A program made the position numbers and the translations under genes. DNA of 64,000 nucleotides from Gemmatimonadaceae bacterium (GTDB lineage: Bacteria; Gemmatimonadota; Gemmatimonadetes; Gemmatimonadales; Gemmatimonadaceae): positions 1 through 64,000 of the forward strand of contig JBBJNV010000023.1 in the NCBI GenBank assembly GCA_037721215.1, in the 5' to 3' direction. Shown piece by piece: positions 45,313 to 54,012 of the stretch; positions within the stretch are counted from its first letter, which is position 1, and every line of letters begins with the position of its first letter. Under the pieces are notes generated by a model. The model worked only from the letters and a program-made list of their open reading frames with translations, ran no database searches and was not told the DNA's origin.

Positions 45313-47406
45313 TCAACCCGCGCTGAAACGTCCTCTCAGGAGCGCGCGGAGGTCCAGCAGGGGGGATGCTGGCCCCGATGGCGCATCGGGCGGTTGCACA
45401 GGCAATCCCACGGCAACACGCTGCATTCTGTCACGAACTCCGCGATCGATGAAACGGGTGAGCTGGTCAATCGAGTAATCGGAGCCCCGCCGCGATGAAT
45501 ACGCGTTCAAAGGGTATGTGACACTCAGATAGTTCCTGGCTCGCGTCATGGCCACGTACATCAACCGGCGTTCCTCGTCGGTATCTTCATCGCTATCGAG
45601 TGCGCGAGCCGACGGAAACCAGCCGTCCACCGCCCAGATCAGGAACACTGCTTCCCATTCCTTGCCCTTGGATGAGTGCGCGGTGCTCAGCACCAGACAA
45701 TCGTTGTCGTCACTGCCCGCAGGGCCAGCGAGATCCTGCGTCGCCTGGGGCGGTTCGAGCGCCAGCGCAGACAGAAACGTAGCCCGGTCAGGATATCCGG
45801 CCGAGATCGTCTGTAGCTGGTCGAGATCTGACAGTCTTGGCTGCGCCTTATCGTAGCGTTCACGAAGGATGTTGTCGTACATCACGCGTACCCGGGCGAT
45901 GTCAGCGGATACTTTTGCCCGGTCCGCTGAAGGAGCGCCGCGCAGGTCGTTCAACAACGACACCAGTGCGGCATGTGCATCTCGCGCCCGTGGCGGGGCC
46001 TGGTAGCCGCCAAACGCGGCCGACTCCCACGCGGCACCCGCCATGGCGTCGATCGCCGAGCGGGCCGTAGCATCGCCGATACCGGGCAGCAGGAGCAGAA
46101 TGCGGTACCAGCTTACTTCATCGCGTGGGTTCTCCAGTATCCTGAGAAAGGCAAGCACATCTTTCACATGGGCTGCTTCGAGAAACTTCAATCCCCCCCA
46201 TTTTTCAAACGGGATCTTTCGGTTGGTAAGTTCTATCTCGAGATCTGCCGACATGTACCCCGCACGGAATATCACGGCGATCTCCCGGAGCGGAATGCCT
46301 TCCTCGTGCAGCTCGAGGATACGGTCCACGACAAACTGTGTCTGCTGCTGTTCGTCCTGGGCCGCGACGAGCCACGGCGGCTCGCCGCCGGTTCGCTCGG
46401 TCCACAGGTTTTTTGTGAACCTTTCGGTCGCTCTCGAGATCAACGTGTTGGTGACATCGAGGATGGGCGGCGTCGATCGATAGTTCTGCTCGAGGGTGAC
46501 GATTCTCGCGCCGGGAAACTGGGTGGGAAAGCTGAGAATGTTGCGAAAGTTCGCCCCGCGAAATGAGTAGATGCTCTGCGCGTCGTCGCCAACGACGGTG
46601 ATGTTATTGTGGGTGCGACACATGCCGCGGAGAATCCGCGCCTGAAGAACATTCGTGTCCTGGTACTCGTCGACGAGAACATGGTCGTACAACGCCGCAA
46701 CCCGGTCGCCAAGCTCAGGCGATGCTTCGAGCATCAGCGCCCAGAACAACAGCAAATCGTCGTAATCGACGAGGTTACGGTCCTGCTTTCGGGCGGTGTA
46801 GTCTTCGAATATCTTCCTGAAATCCTCGAGATAATCGACAAACTGCGGATACTCTTCGCGAACTATGTCGTCAACTGAAATTCCGGTATTTATATGACGT
46901 GAGTATACGTAGTGGAGCGTCTCCTTCCTTGGAAACCGCTTTGATTTCGAGGCGTAACCGAGCTGCGACCGCGATAGCTGCATCAGATCCGCAGCGTCTC
47001 CCTGATCCATGATCGTAAAGTCTTTCGAGAGCCCCGCCAGCTGACCGAATCGCCGCAACAGGCGGTGTGCCGTTGCGTGAAACGTCCCGCCGCTCACCTT
47101 CCTGCTGTTCGCACCCACCAGTCGCTCGGCGCGTGAAAGCATTTCCTGCGAGGCGCGCCGGGTGAAAGTAAGGAGGAGAATCCTTTCCGGCCGCACACCA
47201 CGCTCGATGAGATGTGCGACGCGGTAGACAAGCGTTCGCGTTTTGCCGGTGCCAGCTCCGGCAATTATGAGCAGGGGACCTTCTCCATGGACTGCTGCTG
47301 CCGCCTGCTCAGGGTTCAGGTGGGCACTCAGATCTTTCGGATCGTCGAGCAGAACTGGTCGGTCGCGAGCGGGATAAACCTCACCCCGAAGTGCGTCATC
47401 CGTCAT
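45313..47406 (-). CDS. UvrD/PcrA-like superfamily 1 DNA helicase
   Basis: A 697-residue SF1A helicase. Motifs in order: Q-motif region LNPEQAAAAVHGEGPLLIIA, Walker A AGAGTGKTRTL (Lys55), Ia LTFTRRASQEML, Walker B VDEYQDTN, III GDDAQSIYSFRGA, IV TLEQNYRSTPPILDVTN, V LSTAHSSKGKEWEAVFLIWA and VI RRLMYVAMTRARNYLSVTY. The architecture matches UvrD/PcrA (3'-5' unwinding in repair and recombination), but the Pro-rich C-terminal end differs, so I leave the symbol empty. It is the last gene of the thiO-lipA-pdh-lpdA-lipB run, 57 nt after lipB, which is an unusual neighbourhood for a helicase. Confidence 0.94.
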   Translation of the reverse strand: MTDDALRGEVYPARDRPVLLDDPKDLSAHLNPEQAAAAVHGEGPLLIIAGAGTGKTRTLVYRVAHLIERGVRPERILLLTFTRRASQEMLSRAERLVGANSRKVSGGTFHATAHRLLRRFGQLAGLSKDFTIMDQGDAADLMQLSRSQLGYASKSKRFPRKETLHYVYSRHINTGISVDDIVREEYPQFVDYLEDFRKIFEDYTARKQDRNLVDYDDLLLFWALMLEASPELGDRVAALYDHVLVDEYQDTNVLQARILRGMCRTHNNITVVGDDAQSIYSFRGANFRNILSFPTQFPGARIVTLEQNYRSTPPILDVTNTLISRATERFTKNLWTERTGGEPPWLVAAQDEQQQTQFVVDRILELHEEGIPLREIAVIFRAGYMSADLEIELTNRKIPFEKWGGLKFLEAAHVKDVLAFLRILENPRDEVSWYRILLLLPGIGDATARSAIDAMAGAAWESAAFGGYQAPPRARDAHAALVSLLNDLRGAPSADRAKVSADIARVRVMYDNILRERYDKAQPRLSDLDQLQTISAGYPDRATFLSALALEPPQATQDLAGPAGSDDNDCLVLSTAHSSKGKEWEAVFLIWAVDGWFPSARALDSDEDTDEERRLMYVAMTRARNYLSVTYPLNAYSSRRGSDYSIDQLTRFIDRGVRDRMQRVAVGLPVQPPDAPSGPASPLLDLRALLRGRFSAG

Positions 47407-47463
47407 CGATTCTAATATACGCTGGCTACCCGAAACGATGCCGAAGGCCGATTGCTCCGATTG

Positions 47464-48222
47464 CTAAACTTGCAGTGGAGTGAGCACAGAGATGATGCCC
47501 GGAGCTTTTGCAATCGGTGTCAGGCCCAGCACTTCGGCAAACTTCGATGCTACGGTTTCTCCCACAGCCGCCATTGTCGTTGGCCTGACCGCACTACCTG
47601 TCGCTGTCATTCCTTCAGATCTCCCAGAAAACGCGGGCGCAGCGCTACCTGCCGTAACAGGGCGGGGCTTGTTGTGCCCCGCAATCCGATGCTCATTTTC
47701 AATCGACGTCATCGCCACCCCTCCGATCCCGCAGGGAACAATGAGGTCGAAGTAGGCCAGATCGGTTGTCACGTTGAGCGCAAACCCATGCCATGTCACC
47801 CAGTCGCGTGCGTGGAGCCCGATAGATGCTATTTTGCGGCCGGCCGTCCATACTCCGGTGCGGCCGATATCCCGTTCGGCATTGATATCAGTCTCCGCAA
47901 GCGTTCGAATCAATGCCTCCTCGATCTGACGGAGGAACCAGTGTAGATCCTTCCGGTGGCGCTTCAAATCGATGATCGTATAACCGACGAGCTGCCCCGG
48001 CCCATGGAAAGTCACGTCGCCACCGCGTTCCACTTCGAACAGAGCAACGCCCTTCGACGTGAGTTCCTCACGGGTTGCCGTCACGCTGGTTTCCTTTGTC
48101 AAACGGCCAAGTGTGACGACTGGCGGGTGTTCGACGAGAATCAGCAGGTCTTGCGACAATTCGCCTGAGATTCTCCTGCGGGCCGCCTGACGCTGAAACT
48201 CCAGCGCGTCGGCATATCCCAT
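47464..48222 (-). CDS. lipB: Octanoyltransferase (lipoate biosynthesis)
   Basis: LipB moves octanoyl from acyl carrier protein to lipoyl domains, the step before LipA. The 252-residue protein has EHPPVVTLGRLTKE, the signature VERGGDVTFHGPGQLVGYTI, the catalytic Lys130 in AGRKIASIGLHAR, and Cys164 in IVPCGIGG. The C-terminal part has an extra ~40-residue Pro/Ala/Thr-rich stretch (NKPRPVTAGSAAPAFSG) before the final helix, making it longer than usual. Family similarity appears to extend upstream of the ATG (LWVVQLGS), yet no ATG/GTG/TTG is there. It lies 64 nt after lpdA in the pyruvate dehydrogenase operon. Confidence 0.93.
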   Translation of the reverse strand: MGYADALEFQRQAARRRISGELSQDLLILVEHPPVVTLGRLTKETSVTATREELTSKGVALFEVERGGDVTFHGPGQLVGYTIIDLKRHRKDLHWFLRQIEEALIRTLAETDINAERDIGRTGVWTAGRKIASIGLHARDWVTWHGFALNVTTDLAYFDLIVPCGIGGVAMTSIENEHRIAGHNKPRPVTAGSAAPAFSGRSEGMTATGSAVRPTTMAAVGETVASKFAEVLGLTPIAKAPGIISVLTPLQV

Positions 48223-48286
48223 CGAGCCCAGTTGAACTACCCACAGCTCCCGGCAGTCAACCGAAGCGCTGACCTGCGTTCCACCG

Positions 48287-49693
48287 TCAGGCGTGAATCA
48301 CCTTCCCGAGGGAATCGAGACATGCTTCGGCGACAGCTTCCGAGAGAGTCGGATGGGCATGTATGGCGAGATCGATCTCTTCGACCGTGAATTCGTTCTC
48401 ACGGGCGACTACAAGCTCATGCAATAATTCCGTGGCGTGGGCGCCGATGATGTGAGCCCCGAGAATCTCGCCGTACTTCGCGTCGCGGATGATTTTCACG
48501 AACCCTTCGGTCTCTCCGGAAGTACGCGCCCGTCCATTCGCTGAAAATGGAAACTTTCCCACCTTGTAGTCGAGCTTCTTGTCCTTGCACTGCTGCTCCG
48601 TCATGCCCACCGAAGCCACTTCGGGATGACAATATGTGGCGTTGGGAATGTTGCCGTAATTCACCAGGTGCACGTGCTCGCCCCCGGCCAGCAGCTCGGC
48701 CAGCACAGCGCCTTCACGAGAGCCTTTGTGGGCCAGCATCGGCGGGCCAGCAACATCGCCGATTGCATAAACGCCCTTAACCGAGGTCTCCATTCGCTCG
48801 TTGATTTTTACAAAGCCGCGCTCTGTCAGTTGAACACCTGCTTCCTTGAGCCCTGCCTCTTCGACGTTTGGAGCACGACCTGCAGCAACGAGAACCTGTT
48901 CCACTTCGAGAGTGCGCGACTTGCCGCCGGAATCGACAGACATCGTCACCGATGATTTTCCGATCTTTACGTTGCCGATCTTCGCACCGGTAATGACTTC
49001 GATCTTCCGTTTCCTGAACGATTTGGCAAGCTCCGCCGAGCATTCGGCATCCTCGAGCGGCAGGATTGACGTCGCGACGTCGATGAGAGTGACCTCCGTT
49101 CCAAACGAGTTGAACACGTCCGCAAACTCGCACCCGACCGCGCCGGCTCCGATGACGGCCATCGTCTTTGGCGCACGTTCGAGAACGAGCACCTCGTCGG
49201 ATGACAATACGGTGGTCTTGTTCAGCTCGAGCCCGGCCTGCGGGAGTCCTTTGACACGGGAACCTGTGGAAAGCACGACAGCTTTTTTCGCATCGTGTTT
49301 TTCTTCCTTGCCATCGGCCGTCTTCACGCTCACCGAGTTCTTCCCGGCCAGCTTCGCGGTCCCCTTGATGTGCGTAATCTTGTGTTTCTTGAACAGAAAC
49401 TCGACGCCTTTCGAGTTCTGCATGCTTATCGAGCGCGAGCGCTTCATGGCCACGCCGTAATCGAACTTTGTTTCGCCGACGGTGACGCCGAACTCAGCTG
49501 CTTTTCGCACTTTATTCGCGATCGATGCAGACTCGAGGAGGGCCTTTGCCGGAATGCAACCCCACAGCACGCACGTTCCGCCGAGCGCCTCGCGCTCGAT
49601 TACGGCCACGGTCATCCCCAGTTGCGCAGAGCGAATTGCGCCTACATAACCGGCGGGTCCGCCGCCGATGAAGATCACGTCAAATGATGCCAT
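48287..49693 (-). CDS. lpdA: Dihydrolipoyl dehydrogenase (E3)
   Basis: A 468-residue FAD flavoprotein that reoxidises dihydrolipoyl groups of the E2 subunit with NAD+. It has the FAD-binding FIGGGPAGYVGAIRSAQLGM, the redox pair Cys41/Cys46 in GGTCVLWGCIPAKALL, the NAD-binding AVIGAGAVGCEFADVFNSFG, the second FAD segment GVYAIGDVAGPPMLAHKGSR, and the active-site base HAHPTLSEAVAEA. The loop between the redox cysteines reads VLWG rather than the common LNVG. It starts 17 nt after the E2 stop, in the order pdhA-pdhB-pdhC-lpdA. All catalytic residues are present. Confidence 0.97.
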   Translation of the reverse strand: MASFDVIFIGGGPAGYVGAIRSAQLGMTVAVIEREALGGTCVLWGCIPAKALLESASIANKVRKAAEFGVTVGETKFDYGVAMKRSRSISMQNSKGVEFLFKKHKITHIKGTAKLAGKNSVSVKTADGKEEKHDAKKAVVLSTGSRVKGLPQAGLELNKTTVLSSDEVLVLERAPKTMAVIGAGAVGCEFADVFNSFGTEVTLIDVATSILPLEDAECSAELAKSFRKRKIEVITGAKIGNVKIGKSSVTMSVDSGGKSRTLEVEQVLVAAGRAPNVEEAGLKEAGVQLTERGFVKINERMETSVKGVYAIGDVAGPPMLAHKGSREGAVLAELLAGGEHVHLVNYGNIPNATYCHPEVASVGMTEQQCKDKKLDYKVGKFPFSANGRARTSGETEGFVKIIRDAKYGEILGAHIIGAHATELLHELVVARENEFTVEEIDLAIHAHPTLSEAVAEACLDSLGKVIHA

Positions 49694-49710
49694 TGTTTTT
49701 TCGTTGGTGG

Positions 49711-51042
49711 TTATAACATGAGCAGCAGCGGGTTCTCGAATCCGCGCTTGACGGTCTGAAGGAACCTTGCGCCGGTTGCTCCATCGATCACGCGATGGTC
49801 GCAGCTCATCGTCACTCGCATCCGTTGACGGATGACGATCTGATCGTCAACGACAACCGGTCTGGCTTCAACTGCACCCACTGCAAGAATCCCGGCTTCG
49901 GGGGGGTTGATGATCGCCGTGAACGCTTCGATCCCAAGCATACCGAGGTTCGAGACCGAGAAGGTCGAGCCCGTATACTGCTCCGGGGTCAGCTTGCGCT
50001 GCTTTGCCCGATCGGCGAGCTGCCGCGCTTCGGCTGAGATCTCGCGGAGTGTCTTCTGGTCGGCGTCAAAAATCACCGGCGTTATCAGTCCTTCGGGGAT
50101 TGCGACGGCCATGGCAACATGCACGCGATTGAAATGCCGGATGCTATCTCCCATCCAGTGGGCATTGACTTCCGGATGCTCAGCGAGCGCGCCCGCGACT
50201 GCTTTGATCACGATGTCATTGAAGCTCACTTTGTAATCTGCCCCGAGCTCCTTCAACTGTCCGCGCATATCTGCCGCGCGCTCCGCGTCAAATTCGGCAG
50301 TGAGATAAAACGTGGGAACGGGCCCGATCGATTCCGACAGTCGCCGTGCGATCGTCTTGCGAATCTGGGTAAGCGGGATATCCTGATAATCGCCATCGCG
50401 CGAGATGAGGCGAGGGATCGCCGGATCAGGACTTTTCGCGCCGACGCCGCCGGCTGCGGCCGCTGCCGGTGCGTTTTCGATGTCACGCTTGATAACACGG
50501 CCGCCTGGCCCCGATCCGCGAACTGTTCCGATTTCCAGGCCGCGCTCTGACGCAAGCCGGCGTGCGAGGGGCGACGATCGCTGCCGCCCCTGAGCCGCAC
50601 GTGACGATTCTGACTGGGGGACAGGTGTGGCACTGAGCGGGCGCTCGCCTGTACCCGAAGCCGGTTGGCCTGCATTCTTTTCTTGAGGTGGAGTGGACGC
50701 GTCGCCCTGGGACTGCTCCGGCGTTTCGGGCATGGCGGTGGCGCCGGCGGCCTCCGAAGTGCCCGCGCCGGCCGCGCCGCCGATCAGCGCATCGATGTCC
50801 TCGTCAGCACCCGCAATCACCGCGAGTAGCGTTCCCACCGGTGACGCGTCCCCCTCCACACCGAGCTGCTTGCGGAGTACACCATCCCCCCGGGCAACGA
50901 GTTCCATTATTGCCTTGTCAGTCTCGACCTCGGCGAGAACGTCGCCGGTTTTCACAGCGTCGCCCTCGTTCATCAGCCATTTGACGAGCCGGCCCTCCTC
51001 CATCGTTGGAGACAGCGCCTCCATTACCACTTTCGTCGCCAT
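49711..51042 (-). CDS. pdhC: Pyruvate dehydrogenase E2, dihydrolipoamide acetyltransferase
   Basis: A 443-residue core subunit of the complex. It has a single lipoyl domain (1-78) with Lys43 in VETDKAIMEL, then an Ala/Pro/Glu-rich linker. The peripheral-subunit-binding domain (~155-190) has SPLARRLASERGLEIGTVRG and GGRVIKRDIE. The acetyltransferase domain (~215-443) has IPLTQIRKTIARRLSESIGP, SVSNLGMLGIEAFTAIINPP and the catalytic CDHRVIDGATGARF. The domain order and length fit a one-lipoyl E2. It sits 5 nt after pdhB and 17 nt before lpdA. Lipoylation would be supplied by lipA and lipB in the same run. Confidence 0.96.
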   Translation of the reverse strand: MATKVVMEALSPTMEEGRLVKWLMNEGDAVKTGDVLAEVETDKAIMELVARGDGVLRKQLGVEGDASPVGTLLAVIAGADEDIDALIGGAAGAGTSEAAGATAMPETPEQSQGDASTPPQEKNAGQPASGTGERPLSATPVPQSESSRAAQGRQRSSPLARRLASERGLEIGTVRGSGPGGRVIKRDIENAPAAAAAGGVGAKSPDPAIPRLISRDGDYQDIPLTQIRKTIARRLSESIGPVPTFYLTAEFDAERAADMRGQLKELGADYKVSFNDIVIKAVAGALAEHPEVNAHWMGDSIRHFNRVHVAMAVAIPEGLITPVIFDADQKTLREISAEARQLADRAKQRKLTPEQYTGSTFSVSNLGMLGIEAFTAIINPPEAGILAVGAVEARPVVVDDQIVIRQRMRVTMSCDHRVIDGATGARFLQTVKRGFENPLLLML

Positions 51043-51047
51043 AAGTA

Positions 51048-52028
51048 TCAGTCGAGGTACATGACTTTCCTGATTGCAGCGATTGTTTTCGCTGCATCAG
51101 GCTTTGCTGCCTTCTCGAGGCCCTTGGCGTACGGCATCGGCGTGTCGGCCTGATGCACTCGAATGACCGGAGAGTCGAGATCATCAAAACATTCGCGCTG
51201 TATGAAGTCCACTGTCTGCGCCCCGACGCCACACATCTCCCAGCCTTCTTCGAGCACCACCGCGCGGTTGGTTTTCTGAACCGATTTACTGATTGCCTCG
51301 ACGTCCATCGGCCGAATTGTCCGAAGGTCGACCACGTCGATGAAGATATTCTCCTTCGCCAGCGTATCCGCGACCTGCATGGCGACAAGCACCATCTTGC
51401 CGTGGGTGATTATTGAACAATCACCACCTTCGCGCTTCACTTCTGCCCTGCCGATGGGAACGATGTGGTCGCCGTCTGGAACTTCTCCCTTTGTGTTGTA
51501 CAACATTTCGCCTTCGAGGAACACAACCGGGTTGTCGTCGCGGATTGCCGCTTTCAATAGTCCCTTGGCATCCGCCGGGGTGCCTGGAGTAAGAACCTTC
51601 AGTCCCGGAATGTGGGCGAGCCAGCTTTCCCAGGCCTGCGAGTGTTGCGCCGAGAGTTGCAGCGCGGAACCGTTTGGCCCGCGGAAAACCATCGGCATTG
51701 AAAACTGACCCCCTGACATGTAGAGCATCTTCGCAGCCGCGTTCACGACCTGGTCGATTGCCAGCAATGCGAAGTTCCAGGTCATGAACTCGATAATCGG
51801 TCTGAGCCCGACCATCGCCGATCCAACACCAATGCCGGCAAATCCGAGCTCGGTGATCGGTGTATCAACCACCCGCATCGGCCCGAATTCGTCGAGCAGG
51901 CCCTTGGAGACCTTGTACGCGCCGTTGTATTGCGCGACTTCCTCGCCCATGAGAAATACGCGATCATCGCGAGCGAGCTCTTCCCGAAGTGCCTGCGTCA
52001 GAGCGTCGCGATAGGTTATGACCGCCAT
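51048..52028 (-). CDS. pdhB: Pyruvate dehydrogenase E1 beta subunit
   Basis: A 326-residue subunit. I start at ATG 52028, one base after the pdhA stop; a longer in-frame opening runs back inside pdhA and is rejected. Motifs: ITYRDALTQALREELARDDR, the thiamine-site region LMGEEVAQYNGAYKVSKGLL, RVVDTPITELGFAGIGVGSA, FMTWNFALLAIDQVVNAAAK, VFRGPNGSALQLSAQHSQAW and FIDVVDLRTIRPMDVEAISK. E1 alpha2-beta2 decarboxylates pyruvate with thiamine diphosphate and acetylates the E2 lipoyl group. The closely related branched-chain enzyme is an alternative by family alone; the gene context favours pyruvate. Confidence 0.95.
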   Translation of the reverse strand: MAVITYRDALTQALREELARDDRVFLMGEEVAQYNGAYKVSKGLLDEFGPMRVVDTPITELGFAGIGVGSAMVGLRPIIEFMTWNFALLAIDQVVNAAAKMLYMSGGQFSMPMVFRGPNGSALQLSAQHSQAWESWLAHIPGLKVLTPGTPADAKGLLKAAIRDDNPVVFLEGEMLYNTKGEVPDGDHIVPIGRAEVKREGGDCSIITHGKMVLVAMQVADTLAKENIFIDVVDLRTIRPMDVEAISKSVQKTNRAVVLEEGWEMCGVGAQTVDFIQRECFDDLDSPVIRVHQADTPMPYAKGLEKAAKPDAAKTIAAIRKVMYLD

Positions 52029-52029
52029 G

Positions 52030-53040
52030 TCAACTGGTGGTTTCGACGAGGACGTCGGTGTAAAGCTCTTCGGGCGGAGGCTCAGGGCTGGCATCGGCAA
52101 AATCCCAGGCATCCTGACACACCGCCTTCTGCTCCGAGTCGAGCTCAGCAAACTCACCGTCAGTGAGTTGATTGTCCTCACGCATCCGGTCGTGAAGAAC
52201 GAGAATCGGATCGCGCTTCATGTTCGTTTCAAGCTCTTCCTTCGAGCGATACGTGCCGCTTGCCGCATCGGACATGGAATGTCCCATGAAGCGATACGTG
52301 CGCATCTCGAGCAGCGTTGGCTTCTGCTCGCTGCGGGCCATTCCCACCGCACGGCCGACTGCATCCCGGACCGCGAAGATGTCCTGCGCATCGACAGATT
52401 CACCCGCCATACGGTAGCCTTTGGCGCGAACGACAACATCTTCATTCGCAGTCGAGCGGGAAATTTCTGTTCCCATGCCATAGCGGTTGTTTTCGATCAC
52501 GAAAATTACGGGCAGGTTCCAGAGCGCCGCCATGTTGAGCGCCTCGTGGAATGCCCCGATGTTCACAGCCGCCTCTCCGAATGAGCACACACAGACCTGG
52601 TCTCCCTTTCGATACTTGATCGCCCAACCCACTCCGGCCGCAAGCGGAATGTGTGCACCGACAATTCCGTGTCCGCCAAGGAAGTTGACGCTCTTGTCGA
52701 AAAGATGCATCGAACCACCTTTGCCTCCCGAGCATCCATCGCTTCGGCCAAACAGCTCAGCCATGATACTGCGCGGAGTCATGCCCCGCGCGAGTGCCTG
52801 GCCGTGATCGCGATAGGCAGTGACGACGTAATCGTCCGGGCGAAGCTTCGACATCATTCCCGCGCTGATCGCTTCCTGGCCAATGTACAGATGGCAGAAA
52901 CCGCCAATCTTCCCGATCGCGTATGCCTCGGCACAGCGTTCTTCGAAGCGCCGCTGCAACAGCATCGAACGCAACAACTCCTTCCGAACCGCAGCCTCAT
53001 CGGATGGCGCATCCGTTCCGTTGTCGTTGGCGATAACCAT
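52030..53040 (-). CDS. pdhA: Pyruvate dehydrogenase E1 alpha subunit, with GEA in place of the GDG motif
   Basis: A 336-residue subunit beginning at ATG 53040 (VIANDNGTDAPSDEAAVRKE). It contains LQRRFEERCAEAYAIGKIGG, FCHLYIGQEAISAG, the GKGGSMHLFD loop and HGIVGAHIPLAAGVGWAIKY. The thiamine/Mg segment reads CSFGEAAVNIGAFHEALN...IENNRYGMGT. Family members usually have GDG(A) or GDAAVN here; the Asp that binds Mg is Glu in this protein. The phosphorylation-loop-like YRFMGHSMSDAASGTYRSKE follows. It is followed by pdhB with a 1-nt gap and preceded by lipA. Activity is likely but the Asp-to-Glu swap deserves a check. Confidence 0.94.
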   Translation of the reverse strand: MVIANDNGTDAPSDEAAVRKELLRSMLLQRRFEERCAEAYAIGKIGGFCHLYIGQEAISAGMMSKLRPDDYVVTAYRDHGQALARGMTPRSIMAELFGRSDGCSGGKGGSMHLFDKSVNFLGGHGIVGAHIPLAAGVGWAIKYRKGDQVCVCSFGEAAVNIGAFHEALNMAALWNLPVIFVIENNRYGMGTEISRSTANEDVVVRAKGYRMAGESVDAQDIFAVRDAVGRAVGMARSEQKPTLLEMRTYRFMGHSMSDAASGTYRSKEELETNMKRDPILVLHDRMREDNQLTDGEFAELDSEQKAVCQDAWDFADASPEPPPEELYTDVLVETTS

Positions 53041-53084
53041 GGGTGAGCTGGATTCGCGAGGGGATTGGAAACCGTCGCTTCGGG

Positions 53085-53993
53085 TCAAACGCCCGCCGCC
53101 TGTACCTGTTCCCACGCGTGGTAGCTCGATCGCACCAGCGGACCCGACTCGACGTGACGGAAGCCCAGATTCATGCCCACTTCATACAGTTGCCGAAACT
53201 CAGCGGGCGTGTAGTAGCGGTCCAGGGCTATATGACTCTCCGACGGTCGCAGATATTGTCCGAGCGTCAGAATGTCAACGTCTACTGAACGGAGGTCGTG
53301 CATCACCACGATAACCTCTTCGATGGTTTCACCCATGCCGAGAATCATGCCGGTCTTGGTTGGAATGTCCGGCGCAATTCGCTTTGCGGCACGGAATATT
53401 TCGAGAACGCGCGCGTACCTGCCTCCGGGGCGCGCTTTCTTGTAAAGCCGGGGAACGGTTTCGGTGTTGTGATTATAGATCTCCGGCCGCGCTTCCAGTA
53501 CCATCCTGATACTGTCTTCGCTGCCCTGGAAGTCAGGAACAAGCACTTCGACCGAACAATCCCGAACCCGCGCGTGGATCTGTCGGATTGTCTCGGCGAA
53601 GATATAAGCGCCGAAATCGGGAAGGTCGTCGCGATCGACCGACGTGATGACGGCATGTTGAAGCTGCATCTGAGCAATCGCTTCCGCGACGCGATCAGGC
53701 TCGGAGATGTCGTATTTGGGTGGCCGGCCGTGAGAAACCGCGCAATAGGCGCAGTTTCTAGTGCACACGTCACCAAGGATCATGAACGTGGCGGTGCCGT
53801 GCTCCCAGCATTCGCCAACATTGGGGCAATGAGCTTCCTCGCACACGGAGTGGAGGTCGAGTTCGCGCATCAGGTGCTTGAGGCGCATGTAGTTCGGCCC
53901 ACCGGGCGCTTTTACTTTCAGCCACGACGGCTTGCGCTCGGGGAGCGGCTCAGCACGGTGGCGGCCCATTATCTGGTATAGCACGTCGCTCAT
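53085..53993 (-). CDS. lipA: Lipoyl synthase
   Basis: A 302-residue radical SAM enzyme that inserts two sulfurs into octanoyl-lipoyl domains. Both Fe-S sites are visible: the auxiliary cluster CEEAHCPNVGECW and the radical-SAM cluster CTRNCAYCAVSHGRP (CxxxCxxC). The family's C-terminal Ser is in VRSSYHAWEQ. Other family blocks are AVITSVDRDDLPDFGAYIFA, MILGMGETIEEVIVVMHDLR and LTLGQYLRPSESHIAL. It lies 44 nt upstream of pdhA and 19 nt after thiO, all on one strand. With lipB downstream this operon encodes the lipoyl-attachment steps from octanoyl-ACP and their main target, E2. Confidence 0.98.
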   Translation of the reverse strand: MSDVLYQIMGRHRAEPLPERKPSWLKVKAPGGPNYMRLKHLMRELDLHSVCEEAHCPNVGECWEHGTATFMILGDVCTRNCAYCAVSHGRPPKYDISEPDRVAEAIAQMQLQHAVITSVDRDDLPDFGAYIFAETIRQIHARVRDCSVEVLVPDFQGSEDSIRMVLEARPEIYNHNTETVPRLYKKARPGGRYARVLEIFRAAKRIAPDIPTKTGMILGMGETIEEVIVVMHDLRSVDVDILTLGQYLRPSESHIALDRYYTPAEFRQLYEVGMNLGFRHVESGPLVRSSYHAWEQVQAAGV

Positions 53994-54012
53994 GTGTCTG
54001 TGAAAATCTATC

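Noticed and set aside
52028-52181. Extended pdhB start at 52181
   Set aside because: The extra 51 codons overlap the conserved 3' part of pdhA. ATG 52028 directly follows the pdhA stop and gives the family N-terminus.
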